Below, one piece after another: positions 46,243-58,795 of a stretch of DNA of 64,000 bases. The notes under the pieces are model-generated. The model was not told where the DNA came from and made no database searches. It worked only from the letters and a program-made list of their open reading frames with translations. The first letter of the stretch is position 1. Each line of letters starts with the position of its first letter. This DNA is from Ceratodon purpureus (taxonomy: Eukaryota > Streptophyta > Bryopsida > Pseudoditrichales > Ditrichaceae). The DNA lies in assembly GCA_014871385.1 (NCBI GenBank), contig CM026426.1:96778072-96842071 (forward strand), written 5' to 3'. Both the position numbers and the translations under genes were made by a program.

Positions 46243-47350
46243 AGGTTTGTCCGAAAATAAATTTTAAATGAAAAAACTTAAAAATTAGAAAAAACATGAA
46301 GACAAAAGGCAAAAAACGAAAATATAATAGATTAGTTTTTGCTATGTTTTGTTATTCTGAGCCATTTAAGATCTTTTTTACAAAAAAATAAAAATTGATA
46401 ACTCAATTTTTTGAGAGGCAACTTTATTTTGTCAAAAAAATAAATTGTTTGTCTACCAAGGGTTTATAATATGATTTAATTTTTAATTTTTTTTTTATTA
46501 TCTATTGTAGGTCAATAGCAGATTTGTTCATAAATAATTCCAAACAAAAACTTAAAAAATTAAAAATGGAATTTCCAAGGATAGAATTCAAAAATGTAAA
46601 AAAAAATTTATGTATCATTTATCTATATTTAATGCATCTAAAGTTATTTTCAGTAATTTTGTAAATTTCACCAAAATTTCGCATAGATGTTTAAAATAAA
46701 ATTTATTTTGAAAAAAACATTGCATTAGTAAATTGGTTTTATTGGTCAAGTTGGTGTATAATATACTACTTACCTTAAAATAAGTTAAAATATGTTTCAT
46801 CATATGAAATTATTTGCAATTGAATCTATAAATAAACTATTTTTATTATGTCAATAAAACATGTTTATTATATCAATAAAAAATTTCAATTTTGAAATTC
46901 TTGAGGCATATCGCCATGTAATAAATTATCAACATTATGACTTGTCACTACATTATAATAACATGTAAATTTTGTATTTTGCAATACTTCAATGACATTC
47001 AACCATCTAAATAGAATTTAAAGGTTGCCTACTACAACTTTCAAGATCTATAAGACTTCATAAAGGTTTTAACATGCATATATTTTTATATATTTAGTTT
47101 ATAGTGAAAATCTTAAGATACTTAAAGATTGAAATACTACCATACCATAGTAAGTTCGTCCAAAACTAATCTACAAACAAAAAACGTAAAAATTAGAAAA
47201 TTATGAAAACAACAATAATAAATATTGAATATATATTTTTTGGAATAATCTGTTTTTACAAAGCCATTTAAGGTCATTCGTACTGGTTTTTTGATAAAAA
47301 AAATAAAAATTGAAAAACTTAGTTTTTCCAGAAACAAACTTTAGTTTTTA
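46243..47350. repeat. Diverged direct repeats in AT-rich DNA
   Basis: A motif like GTTTGTCCAAAAA followed by TTAAAAATTAGAAAA recurs near 46245, 46515, 47150 and 47612. About 200 bp around 46243-46440 aligns with 47147-47345, including GAGCCATTTAAGATC against AAGCCATTTAAGGTC. It looks like an old duplication or satellite remnant. No genes. Confidence 0.5.

Positions 47351-47352
<2 letters not shown>

Positions 47353-47382
<30 letters not shown>
47353..47382. repeat. (TA)n microsatellite
   Basis: A pure TA run of about 30 bases followed by poly-T. Confidence 0.9.
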
Positions 47383-47391
<9 letters not shown>

Positions 47392-47399
47392 CGCCATGT

Positions 47400-50300
47400 G
47401 GGAAACTTGCTATGGTGTTATGATATCAATTGCAAACATCCTTCAAATTCTTAATTCTTTATATCTCAAACAATTTTTGGAGAATATTAATTTTAACAAA
47501 CTCTCTTTACTAAAAGTATGAATTTTGCATTAGTATTTAGCTAAATTGGGATCTGATTGTTGAAATTTAAAATTAACTTAGAGTTTATAAATGTATAAAA
47601 AGTTGACTTGGTTTGTCCAAAAACAATTTTAAAAAAAAAAACATACAAATTAGAAAATCATGGAGATAGAAAAACATAACTTTTTAGACCATATGAACTT
47701 TTTATACCATACCTTATAGTCTACATACCTTAGACCATACCTGAAAGTTGACTTATTTGCTATGTGTACTCCAAATTCAAGGTTAAACCTAAAGGTGTGG
47801 AATTGCAAAAGAAACTAGAGTTTTTTGTTGACAAATTTCAATTGGATTTTCATAAATTTCAAAGAATGAGTCTAACTCATTTGTGATCGAAAAATGGTCA
47901 AGACAATAGTTGTACAACTATAATGTTGTCATATATCAAACCGTAGTTAACAAAATATGTAGTATGACGATGTCATGGCTATAAGGTATTGCCATCACGT
48001 ATACATGCAATGACAAATCATAAATCTTGTGCCTCCATAGTTAACTTCATTTTAATGACCAGTATTGGACATCCATGCAAAGCTTTCATCTAAACTTAAT
48101 GAACCTCTATATTTTAAAATTTGAAATGCCAGTATGACTTGTTGCGACGATATGTCATGAAGAATTTGTAGCGCTTGTTGGTGAGGATTTTTGATCAATC
48201 CGTTTACTTTATTAGTAGTAGATTTTATTACACTACACTTGTGGTCTCCTAATTACTACTACAACACCACTTTACTGATTACGAGTGGTTTTGATTAAGG
48301 CGCTGACTTACAATCAAGGCTTGTGCCAACGCTTCTATTTCACAAACGTTGCAATTCCTAATAGCCTCCATATCCAATTTTGTTCCATGCATACTATGAT
48401 TGTTCACCTTGATGGATGAAAAGTTGGACCGTTAAGCGCACTTCACGCCTTTATGTAGCATCGCTTAAACATTGAAATCTATTAGAGTCTTCTCCCTGTA
48501 TTACCATATCACCGCTCATGTTTACCCTCAACGTCGCCGCGCAGTTCACGTTAGACATTGGTGCTATGATAGAACATTATATAGAGGATTTTGTGATATA
48601 GAGAATACGGGCAGACTCCACGGTCTAGTACTATCTATACTAGTTGCCTGAGGATTGGTTTCAGTATCACATGACATGGCTCTTGAAGATCTTCTTGTGC
48701 CCTCTTTCCTATCTTGATGATAGGAATCTTTAGGATGACCGCCTAAGGAACATGAAGTGTATGATGCTCATAATATAGGAATGTGGGTTTGGATTCAAAG
48801 ATTTTCGTATGGGCAAAATACTTTTATAAGGTGGGGCTATTGAATAACAAGGTCTAAGACAAGGCGGTACTTTCTCGGACAAGAATACTATTGTCTTGGC
48901 CTTCATGTAGCCAATTTTACCATGCGGACCTACCTTCTTAAGAGTCAATTTCTTGAAAGAGAGGTACTTCCAGGAAGACTTTGGAAAGTTGGGAGTCCTA
49001 TCAGTAGTTGACTCCTATGCACTTGAAGGCAACCCTTCAAAAGCAATTACCTCCTCAACAAGATGGTATGACATGCAATACTCGTGTATCATTCATAGGG
49101 CCTTTATCGCAATTTGCCGGAATGTCACTTAGAGAAGTCTCTAATCCAATACATTTAGAAACTCATAGAGTAATGCATTTTCACAAAGTAGACCTACTAT
49201 GATCAATCACATCTATGAAAATTGTTGTTGTCATATCATAATCACCATCTCAACTCCGCTCTTTTATTCATCCCTACTATTGATGAAGGCATCTAATGTA
49301 AATCTAGACCATCCCATTCGTGCTCTTATCAATATCGCATTCTTAGTCTCCTTTGAAGGTGAGGAGGTTACGCAGTTGGACAACTTTACCAACAACGACG
49401 CTTGCATTATTCCGTCTCCAACAGCAGCTTCGTAAGGATTTTCAATCATTTTCCTTGTGGTTGGCGTACTTCTTTTCAAATTCCTGCAGGGCAAAGACAA
49501 ACTTGTAATCCTTTGAATGTGGCCACACTTTCCAAGTTTGCAATATAACTCATCCTTTGCAAGAATGCATGAATCCCTATGCTCTACATTAAGGCTCTCT
49601 GTATTAAATACTTCATCAGTACTTGGAGCCAAGTAATCATCAAAGTTTTGCAATATTCTAATCATATCGTGCTCAACCGCAATAGAAAGCTAGCAATCAA
49701 CATTACATTCAACAAGAATAGGCTCTATAATCAGCCTCCGGAAAGTCTAGTCCCCCCTCCTTTCAACTCATCAAAAACATGATATTCGATCTGAATGATA
49801 TTGGATCTGACAAGGTATTTTCAACATTCGCTCAGAAGAGGTAACCTCATTGAACCCTAATGCAGGGTTGAAGGCCTTCGTTTTCAACAAATCAACAGTT
49901 ATATGTTAAATTTTTTTATTAAAAATAATGAATGCAGGCTTTGAACTTTCTATTATTAGTATTACGAAAAAGTGTTATGTTCTACACTCCATGCTGCCAC
50001 AAAAGCTTCGCTGAGTAGACTTTGACTTCTTTGTGTCAAATCTTTGTATGACATATGTTGGAGGTATTTAACTAATATACTGAACAAGATGCCACTATCT
50101 TATATACAAAAGAGGTATTAAGAAACAACTTTATGAAGGTAAATTTAATGGATAAACTCCTCATATTAAAAAGCTTTTTTTTTTATAGAATCTCAATTCA
50201 AACAATCAAAAGCAAGGTTCTTGTCTACACCTCAAGCAACATATAATTGAATTCAAGAACAATACGCATACAATCCTATCTTTTATGTGCTAAAGAAATA

Positions 50301-50554
50301 GTCTTCAATATCATGACCAAAATGTATGAGAAAACTTTGACTCATCATTCAATGAAAACCATTGACTAAAATGGATTTTTTATTGTCACAAGTTGTCCAC
50401 TATCTTTGACACCAACAAACTATTTATATCTCCTTCTTGGTTGTAGAAATGCTTGTATTTACCAAGAATGAATTTATAATCTTGGATGTAGAGTAGTAAA
50501 GTATACATTACAATGGGTGGTAACAAAACATCCAAACATCTAACACATAATATA

Positions 50555-50555
<1 letters not shown>
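47400..50555. other. 3.1 kb without a convincing gene
   Basis: AT-rich DNA. Around 48.5-49.7 kb the composition becomes more gene-like, with open frames on both strands that I cannot assign; it could be a very old retroelement relic. Confidence 0.35.

Positions 50556-50636
<81 letters not shown>
50556..50636. repeat. Long (TA)n microsatellite, 81 bp
   Basis: An uninterrupted TA run. The open frames encoding alternating Tyr-Ile across it are artefacts. Confidence 0.95.
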
Positions 50637-50639
<3 letters not shown>

Positions 50640-50849
50640 ATATGGTTCACCACCGACCTTTACAAATAAAGGAATCGAAGGCAATTTCAAGTTGATACAA
50701 TACTTCTTATCTACATATGATGAGAATACTGCATATTAATCTACCATTTTAGGCAACTACTTGCCTTTTAACAAGTCAAATGATCATCTTGATGTCAAAA
50801 CAAATCAACCATCTTAGACTTTTATCTTGCAATCGCAGAAAGTATCAAT

Positions 50850-51850
50850 CTAAGTAGGATACTTGAATAAGTTATATTGTTGAGGTCTTAACATGGACGC
50901 AACATAGTGTTTTTCCTCTTCCCTTCGTCTTACCTCACCTCCAAACACAAAGTCAAACGCAGGAGCCCAAGTGAGTGATATTGCCACCACAACAAAGAAT
51001 TCACTCACCAACCCAATTCCAAAAGCTGGTAGAGAACCATAGTCAAAGATTTTATATTCATTGGGTAGAGAATCACCAACAAGTGGCATGTTGTCCACAA
51101 CACATGGCCTTTTACGACATCTCCGCAGAAGCCTAAATTCCCTGGTACATATGACAATATGCCAAAAGAGTTGAACTGGTTTCCAATTGGAATCACACCA
51201 TTGAAATTGTTGTACGAGACATTGAATGTGTTGAGTGCAAATTGCAAAGATGTCAGAATCACTCTAGTCAGGTTGTTTTGTGACAAATCTAAGGTTTCCA
51301 ATTGCTCCAAATATTGGACTGCCGGAGATATGCCACCTTCCAACTTGTTGTTAGACAAAAGAAGATACCTTATTCCAACAAGGTTGGTGATTCCTGTTGG
51401 AAATTCTCCTTCCAACGTATTTGAAGACATATCTATGTAAGTTGTTCCCAATAGAATGTACTAGTACTCTTCGCTTATGTCTTGGCCTTTAGAGGTTAGC
51501 AACAAATTGATAGGTGAGCAGATGGCTCCTAAAGGATTGGAAACATTCTGAGATTGCACTTTATATCCATCTAGGTTGCCAAAGTTTTGAGGAATGGATC
51601 CTGTGAGTTTATTGTGCGATACATCCACTACTTGTAAGCTTCTTAGGCCTTTAATCCATGACAGTATTGACCCTTCAAGTTGATTGTATAAACCAAAAGA
51701 ACTTGTAGACTAGATAGATGGCTTCCATCCACGTGGGTAAATAGTCCACCACTAAAATTGTTCTTACTAAAATCCATAAAGGCAACTGTGGAATTCAAGA
51801 TTGCGAAAGATAGAGGAAGATTTCCTTTCAACTTGTTGTTAGAGATAGAA
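50850..51850 (-). pseudogene. LRR receptor-like protein (RLP), C-terminal remnant
   Basis: Leucine-rich repeats read LPLSFAILNSTVAFMDFSKN, LSWIKGLRSLQVVDVSHNKL, TGSIPQNFGNLDG, then the RLP hinge LLLTSKGQDISEEY. The repeats continue after an in-frame TAG: TTYIDMSSNTLEGEFPTGI, YLLLSNNKLEGGISPAV, LETLDLSQNNLTRVI and FNVSYNNFNGVIP. The juxtamembrane cap is GNLGFCGD. A hydrophobic segment near 51005-50950 (FGIGLVSEFFVVVAI) is the expected membrane span, followed by a short tail and no kinase. There are frameshifts near 51700 and 51090. Intact RLPs sit at the plasma membrane in immunity or development. This is a 5'-truncated relic. Confidence 0.88.
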
Positions 51851-51890
51851 AAAGCATATAAACTTGGCCATCAAATGGTGAAGTGTTACA

Positions 51891-52260
51891 GACTGTAACA
51901 GCTGATGACTTAGACGGTTAACATGGGAGCTCAAACGGACGGTTAGCATGAAAGCTTAAACAATTATTCACAGCTCCAGCGGTTACTCGTAGCTCAAGCA
52001 TAGATAAGAAGCTGAAAGGACTCTGTTTCTTTATGCGATATTTTATCAATTCAGATTACGATAGACTCCAACAGTCATGAGCCGGAATCATGTTTCACCT
52101 CTTGTTTGCACATAGCTTCATTCTTGTCATGACTGTTCATTGGGTTTCTTCTTGTCGACCATGATGTTGTTAAGTGCAAAGCATTCACCTCACTGCCGTA
52201 AGTTCTGACATAATATCGCATCACCAATAGGTTTATGCTTCGTGATAAATCTGAGGACAT
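51891..52260 (+). mobile_element. Possible 5' LTR of the gag-only element
   Basis: The sequence starts TGTTACAGACTGTAACA, an inverted repeat typical of LTR ends, and lies about 460 bases before the gag start. I found neither a matching 3' LTR nor a convincing primer-binding site, so the boundaries are guesses. Confidence 0.35.
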
Positions 52261-52353
52261 GTTGATAACCATTTAGTTTACTGAGAGATATGGAGGTTGA
52301 GAGTTCTCGAATCAGAGTGGATCTGTGAGATAATGGATTAGGAGCAAGAAAGA

Positions 52354-53208
52354 ATGGAACCCGAAGACATTCCGATGCCAACAGGAGCGGAGTGGGCGGC
52401 TTTTGTGCAACAACAAGTAAAAACAGTATTACAGGCAGCGTTACCGCAAATCATACAACAGGTCACAAATCACGCCGCTACGAAGACGTGCCCAGGATCT
52501 CCTATTGCAATTGGGAAATTTGATGGCACAAGTTGTACTTCAGGACTTGGAAAGAAAGAATCAAAAGTGGCCAATCCCAAACGATTCTCAAGAAAGAAAG
52601 GAAACAAAGTATACCGCTGGTTTGCACAGCTTCGCTTGGTGTTCCTTGAACAGCCTCGCATTTACAGTGATGATGCCGACAAGGTGGCGTACGCACTTTC
52701 ATACATGACAGGGGCCGCACAGAACTGGGCCATGCCAATCTTGCAAGCTTTAGACGAAGGAAGAGAGCACGTATTATTGAAAAATTATGATGCTTTCAGA
52801 GAATCGGTACTTGGAGTTTATGGTGATCTTGATAGACAGGGGAATGCTGAGGATCGTCTGCGGAAGCTGCCGCAGACTGGCTCTGTGGCTTCCTACATCT
52901 CTACATTCAATGAGTATGCAGCTCAAGTAGACTGGAACGATTCAGGATTGGTGGCTCGTTTTCGGGCAGGTCTTAAGGATGAAATCCTGGATTCAGTGGC
53001 GACTGTTGAGACTCAACCCCATACGTTACATGATCAGATAATGATGTCTTCACAAATTGACGAACGTCTTTGGGGAAGACGACAAGCTCGCCGATCGCTG
53101 CTGGAGCCAGTATACACAAAATATTTTGTTCCTCGAGAATGGACTGCACAATCGACCACCATCCCGGAGACTTCAGGCGCGACTCCCATGGAACTTGGAG
53201 CTGTTTGA
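52354..53208 (+). CDS. Ty3-type retrotransposon gag, truncated element
   Basis: A 284-residue intact frame beginning MEPEDIPMPTGAEWAAF. The gag core reads YRWFAQLRLVFLEQPRIYSD, YALSYMTGAAQNWAMP, FRESVLGVYGDLDRQGNAED, LRKLPQTGSVASYISTFNEY and LVARFRAGLKDEILDSVATV, and the frame ends SGATPMELGAV. In related elements PMELG leads into a CCHC zinc knuckle and then protease and polymerase. Here a stop follows at once and no knuckle, protease, reverse transcriptase or integrase is seen downstream. It is therefore a gag-only or internally deleted copy. It inserted next to the RLP relic in opposite orientation. Confidence 0.85.
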   Translation: MEPEDIPMPTGAEWAAFVQQQVKTVLQAALPQIIQQVTNHAATKTCPGSPIAIGKFDGTSCTSGLGKKESKVANPKRFSRKKGNKVYRWFAQLRLVFLEQPRIYSDDADKVAYALSYMTGAAQNWAMPILQALDEGREHVLLKNYDAFRESVLGVYGDLDRQGNAEDRLRKLPQTGSVASYISTFNEYAAQVDWNDSGLVARFRAGLKDEILDSVATVETQPHTLHDQIMMSSQIDERLWGRRQARRSLLEPVYTKYFVPREWTAQSTTIPETSGATPMELGAV

Positions 53209-53928
53209 TCTTCACTAGTTTTAGCAAAAACGGGGAAAGTTCGTATGTGAGGAGAGAGCGGAGGGCGGAGAGGAGAGCACAGAGAATAGACATTTAGCCA
53301 AATTTTCAAAAGTAAAGTAGACCCTGTATCCGTGGAAAAATACTAAAAAAGGCATGGTTTTGTTACTCTTTTTAGTAAAGGAGTGTACTTCCGTGGAATT
53401 TAGGGTTATCACTTGTAAAAAATTCTTACGTTTGTTTTTTAAGGTACAAATTAGGGCTGATGTCATGATGACGTCATGCATACCATCGTTTAGATTTGGT
53501 CCCTTATTGGATCTAGATATGAGTATTCCATGGGCATGTTTTTAGATCACAACAGTAAATATTTCATAGGATAATATAAATAATTGTAGGAAAAATCAAA
53601 TTTCACAAAAGGTAAAATTAAAGGTCTGAAAACTTCGTGGAATATTTCAAAGTTCGTGTACAATAAAGGAGCTTCGGAAACCAAGATGTATACCATGTCA
53701 AAGTGCTTGTCCACATTGTAGATTTTTCAGTCTTTAGATAAGAGCACTGCTAGCTTAAGTGTTAAGCAACGATCTATATAAACCTTAGCAGACGTCCTTG
53801 ACGTTGTATTAGCTCAATGATTTCTGTAGAACTTATCCTTGTTCTTGCTAGGCAGTTGTTTGAAGGTATGGGCGATTCATTTGAGGTCGTTGCTTGTGAA
53901 ACGATTTTACAAGGATTTGCTTAAGCGG
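53209..53928. other. Non-coding stretch after gag
   Basis: No polymerase domains found. A TGACGTCA palindrome lies at 53469-53476. The 3' part is probably the promoter of the ORF at 53929. Confidence 0.4.
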
Positions 53929-54294
53929 ATGGCGGATGGGCCTAACCCCTGGGATAATATAGCTAGTAGTACAACGCAGGCTTGGACTCCTCCGACGGTA
54001 ATCACGTTTGAAGACGTCGAAAACGCTCGTGCTGTGTCGAAGCTGTGGAAGCGTGAGATTGATAGCAGTCCTGAATACGCATGCCTTTGGCTAGCGAGGT
54101 GGGATTACTTTTCGTACAGGGGTCGCCATTGGAGTCCAAAGGACGAATATGAAGCTAATCGGTTCAACATCAACTGGAATGTTTTTAGGAGTTCTTGGAC
54201 ACTTGCAAATCCAATTAACAACGAGAGGTTAGAGACAACGTCCCTTGGAGAACTTAGTTGCCTTGAGTTAGATCGGTTGAGGACATTGCTATGA
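53929..54294 (+). CDS. Small protein, possibly F-box-like
   Basis: 121 residues from the ATG at 53929 (MADGPNPWDNIASSTTQ); the frame is open upstream to about 53839. TFEDVENARAVSKLWKREID followed by SSPEYACLWLARWDYFSY resembles the second half of an F-box (V-x3-W, then C-x-LW) but the first LP...L helix is not clear. The C-terminus ends LSCLELDRLRTLL. If it is F-box-like it would link targets to an SCF ubiquitin ligase. This assignment is weak. Confidence 0.4.
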   Translation: MADGPNPWDNIASSTTQAWTPPTVITFEDVENARAVSKLWKREIDSSPEYACLWLARWDYFSYRGRHWSPKDEYEANRFNINWNVFRSSWTLANPINNERLETTSLGELSCLELDRLRTLL

Positions 54295-54750
54295 GCCAAT
54301 GGGAATCAGGTCTTGGATGTGCCGGAAGGAGAGAAAATTTCTCCAAGAGATGGTATCTGGATCTCTCCCAAGAATAGATAACATGGCCACGGAAATGTGA
54401 AATGTTGTTGATTGATAAAGAAAGTAATTAGAGTATTCTATATATTTTGAGCATTTCAATTGTTCACGTTAGTGTTGTCTAGTGTTCAGGATATAATTAG
54501 CAAACGAAAACAACTTCATAGCTGAAGTGCTTTTCCCTTTAAACACATGAGAATTGAGAGCCAAAAAGTCTTGCAGCTGTAGTCCTTTACATACACGAAT
54601 ATAAAATGGAATGAGAATCATAAATACTTTAAGTGGTTTGCAATAGAATAGATGAAGGAATATGTAATCAACTCCAATGTAATCAAATCAAATCAGATGA
54701 AAACAATGATGGACCAAAGCCTCCTTCAAACTCACGACATGCTACAATCG

Positions 54751-55197
54751 CTACTTCCACTTAGAACTCGATGACTCCGAATCTCCTTCTATAGCCTCTG
54801 CATCGACGAATGCAAGGGCCCTAGGATCAAAAGTAGTTGGTCGACTAGGAACATATCTAAGGGCACCATATTGAAGCGCTTGTGTTAAGTCCTCTGCATA
54901 GTTCGGAAGTATATAAGGCTGAATCAGGTTGGAATCCAGACGCCACAATGGAGTGGACAAGGCTCTTGGCCTACGTGGCGGTGTTGCCACAACTACTCTG
55001 CAATAGAAAATCGATAGTGGTTAGATCAAGTAGGCAGAGTTGCAAACAGAAGCAATGCTGAGATAAATAGCACAAAAGTTAGAAAATCTAGAGTAAGACT
55101 TACACCACTTAGGAAGTTGTGCTCTCTTGGATGGTGCTTCCTCAATTGCGGCCGGTCTAGGATGTTTAGGAGGGCGCATGGCGGATGCTGTAGCCAT
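54751..55197 (-). CDS. Small two-exon basic protein, 112 residues, unknown
   Basis: Exon 1 (55197-55104, MATASAMRPPKHPRPA) ends LPKW at TGGT|GTAAGT. Exon 2 (54995-54751) follows TTGCAGAG| and restores the frame: LVVATPPRRPRALSTPLW, then NLIQPYILPNYAEDLTQ, FDPRALAFVDAEAIEGDSE and a Ser/Lys tail. Using the acceptor two bases earlier would create an immediate stop, so this junction is preferred. The N-terminus is Pro/Lys/Arg-rich and could be a nuclear or organelle signal. The family is not recognised. Confidence 0.45.
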
Positions 55198-55983
55198 ATA
55201 CAGTTTGAGGATGACGACCAATAGCTTGGCAAGCCTTTATGGAGGCCACTGAAACTCAAAGTGTAACGAAGAAATGAGACTCTGTGGAAAAAATGAGAGG
55301 AATGAATATGAAGACACATGTAATGAATGGTTACATGTTGCTGCCTTCCTGTCAAGGACTATGTTGCCGGGCTTCATTAGAAAAGTTTTCGAATCTCCAA
55401 GGGGCCCTCCAAGGGAGTCCCGGGCAGTTGAAAGGTAGTCCTTTTTTTGTTGGAGGCAACCGACCAATAGTGCTTGGGCAGGGTCGAAGTGATCATTATA
55501 TCCTAGGAGCACTCCATAGCACTCCAATAAAACAAAGTAGAATAGTGACCAGTACCAACCAACAGTCGTTGAAACCCGGATAAAATAACTATTAGCATTC
55601 TGCAAAGTCAACCCATTGTACCCCTGGGTCAATGCAATCTTGGGTTATAATATTCGAACATCCTCTATTTGATATATTTGATGGGAATTAAATAAGCCCC
55701 GTGGGCAAACTGGGGGCGGGAAATACCTCCACTAAAAGGCGGGAGGTGCAAGCATGGCATGTCCCTTGGCAGTGGCGCGCCAAATTGAGAATTGTCTACA
55801 GTTATGAAAATTTGTCTACAGCATTCTACTTGAAGTATGTTGTCAGTTCTATTCATGCACCGTGTGTGTCGTATCTGCCCAATTTAGGAATGGAAAGTGC
55901 TGTTAATTTTATCGTTGTTCCCATTTGTATGGTGTTGTGAGATTCAACTATATGTGTTGTTGCTTTTTTTGTCGGATTAGAAG
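55198..55983. other. Intergenic, no gene seen
   Basis: Contains the upstream regions of the divergent genes on both sides. Open frames here look spurious. Confidence 0.4.
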
Positions 55984-58795
55984 ATGGCGCTTCGAGATGT
56001 GACCAACACATACGTGCCTTCTGTGCATTTGGCATTGATCTACGCTCCAGTGCTTAAGTAAGGTCATTTGTTAGACGAACGCAGTTCACGTGCAAGATTT
56101 GCTGCAAGGAGGGCTAATGGGGAGAAGAACATCGACCTGTGGGTGGACGGGAGCTTATATCCAGTCAATCCTGCAACAAGTTTGCATCCATGCTTTAGCA
56201 CGTTGAAAGAGTACTTGGAATTCCTATGCCACGGCGAAGGAGGTATGCTGGGATACACAAAACGCTTGGGCACTGCAGTCACGAGCTTGCAATCGACGGT
56301 CCGTGGTTATGAATTTGACATACATTGTCTTCGTCAGCAACATGAAGAATGTAGACGCCATATTGACAATTTGAAGAGCACCGTGTCCTTGCTTGGGGAA
56401 GAGCGTGAAAGATTAGTGAGCGAACTGGTCAATTCAGAAGCCACATGTACAGAGTTGAGGACGTCACTTCTTGCTGCAAGAGATATAGAAACTGCTACAG
56501 CACGCGCTATTCCAAGCGTTTTGTCTGCAGGTGAGGCTTTGAGGTTAGGAGAGCAGCCCAAGATGAGCCAAGCAAATGCGGCCGCAACCAAGAATGTATT
56601 CAAAAAGATTCCAGGGGAGTTGAGTCAAGAAGTCATGCTGGGAGTGTGCGATGGTAACAACGTAAGACATAGAGGATACCATGCACTCTGCAAGGTCATC
56701 AAGCACCGAGTGATGTCTGTAGCGCCTGAGCTGAAGCAAGGTCTGTTGCTGTTTAGTAATAAGGTGGCGGAGTTGCAAAGGAGCATGAATAGCAAGCTCC
56801 CACAATTCATTGGAGAGTATTGTCACATAAACGGGCGCAGAGTGATTTCAGAGGCGAGGGTCAATAAGAATGTGGTGAAACAGTCAAGGGAGGTTATTCT
56901 AAATGAAAAAAACAACCTCTTTGCAGACATTAGAGTAGTTCAAAAATCAATGGTGTTGTTCTATGACATCACGGTTGAAGGTGAGTCCCAAAATCGGAAT
57001 CTCTATTTTGTCATTTATTTGAAGGTAGCGGGCTCTTGTTAATGTATTCGATGCTAAGTGCTGATTATTACCTTGGTTTAAATCAGAGTTGAAGGACGGG
57101 CCATTGATATTTGTGCTGAAGCTTGATGAGGCGGAAGTGCTGCACGGGAAGAAGTTTGAGCGAGTGAGCCTGACACTGATGAATCGAGCCCTAGATCCAG
57201 AGATACAGAGAAACAATGATAAATATTTCTCTGTCCAGTCTGAGCAAGAGATTTGGCCAATAGGCTGCTTTCAGGTGGCGAAAGAATCACATGATATCTT
57301 GCAGTGGGTATTTGAACAAACAAGCTTTCCAGATATCATTAAAGCGCAGTCAAGCGGGGAACAACTTGATGTAGCAGGTTACGGGAGTTATCCAGTCGAG
57401 TGGCATTTAAGTGCTGATATGAAAACCATCAAGTATATGGGCTACAACATGGGCCGGCATGCAAGATGAATTGCATATACTGTGAGCAGAAGCACGAACG
57501 TTTGAGGACGCGCACAAGTGCTGAAGCAGAGCAGACTGCTTCAGCACGTGGAAAATGAACCTGGCAAGGAGGTTTGTTTGCTACAAGGATTCAAGGTGCA
57601 CCATGCGACATTGACACACATCCGTGATGGAAACCTATTCTGCCAATTCCTTTGAGCAGGACACACATATGCACTTTGCATGCACTGGTTCGAATTGTTG
57701 AGAAAGTGTTACATCTGCACTTCATGTTCGTCCGGAACATGCAAGAGGGGGAGAGGAAATCCGCTGTAATTGACGCTATGGAGAAAACCATGTCTGCTAT
57801 TGGTGTAGAAGAGTCGAACCGTGTGCTAAAGCAAGACCGGCAACTCTCTGGGCAAACGGGGCATGTTTTTTTGAAGCCGAGCCTTGGCGGAGTGTGTGCA
57901 AGCAAACTGTTTGGACCAAGTTTGTGGTCCGGAAATGACCGCGTTTGGAAGGACGTACTTGCTTCACAATCAAATAACCAGGAAAGTGGGCAAGCAAGGG
58001 TGAAGCGCGGGCGAGTGTGGGAGACTCTCGAGGCATTGCAGCCATACTTCACTGGCTTGGTTCTGACAGACGATCAGAGGAGGAACTGTAAATTTGTCAT
58101 TGAGAGTTTCGGGAGAGCATTTGTTGCGGCACATGGGGAGGGTCATGTGACGCACTATATCGTGAGTATTTCAAAGTGTTAACTGGCTTGTGTTGTGAGC
58201 GTTTTAGCTTGTTCGTGGTTTAAGGTAGTATGGCCTCTACGTAATTGATGCTTCAACAACCATGTTCGCTTTTTATACTATGTTTACAAGTCCTGAATTG
58301 ATCCTGACCTTCTACTCTCAATGTTGGCAGCACGTGTTGGTGAAGCACGGACCCTAGTTTATTGAACAGTATGGGAGTTTGTCTGTATGGAACTGCCAAG
58401 GAATGGAGAAAGCGCACCATGCTGCTAAAGCATCTAGCCAATACCATGGACAGCATGGTGGGACAGTAGCTAGGACGAGTGTTATCGTGCAGCAGTAGGA
58501 GTTCTGGTATAGAAATATACAGCACAGGTATGCTGCAAAGTTGCAAATGAGGACTTCGGCAAATGAGCAGGTGTTGCCAGATCTAGCAATCCTTGAATGT
58601 ATGGCTAGGAGGCGTGACGCATGGCATGCGTATGGGGCAGGGGCGGCTAGTGAGGCCTGGCATGAGAGTCGCACCCGCCAGGGCAGTAGATATGTGTCTC
58701 CTGAGGCAGCAGATATCGAAGAGACAAGTAGGGGCATAGAAGCGGGTGTTAGTGAATCCCAGACTACTATTGAAGATGTGACTAATATCACTTGA
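55984..58795 (+). pseudogene. Multi-exon transposase-like gene with many stops
   Basis: Exon 1 (55984-56980): MALRDVTNTYVPSVHLALIY, a TAA at 56059, then RARFAARRANGEKNIDLWVD, a coiled coil, CHINGRRVISEARVNKNVV and YDITVEG. The intron 56981-57086 (GAAG|GTGAGT, ATCAG|AG) is in phase. The next exon has ELKDGPLIFVLKLDEAEVL and GYNMG, then a 1-nt shift into the zinc-like GPACKMNCIYCEQKHER, TGAs at 57556 and 57625, LPIPLSRTHICTLHALVRIVEK and GRVWETLEALQPYFTGL. The intron 58162-58330 is phase 0. The last exon reads HVLVKHGP, TAG, FIEQYGSLSVWNCQGMEKAHHAAK, TAG, then a variable tail. The C-terminal H..G...S.QG.E..H pattern recalls RNase H-type transposase-like families, but I cannot name the superfamily. 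It converges on the RING-like gene. Confidence 0.55.

Noticed and set aside
50508..50695. Tyr-Ile repeat peptides
   Set aside because: They are translations of a (TA)n microsatellite.
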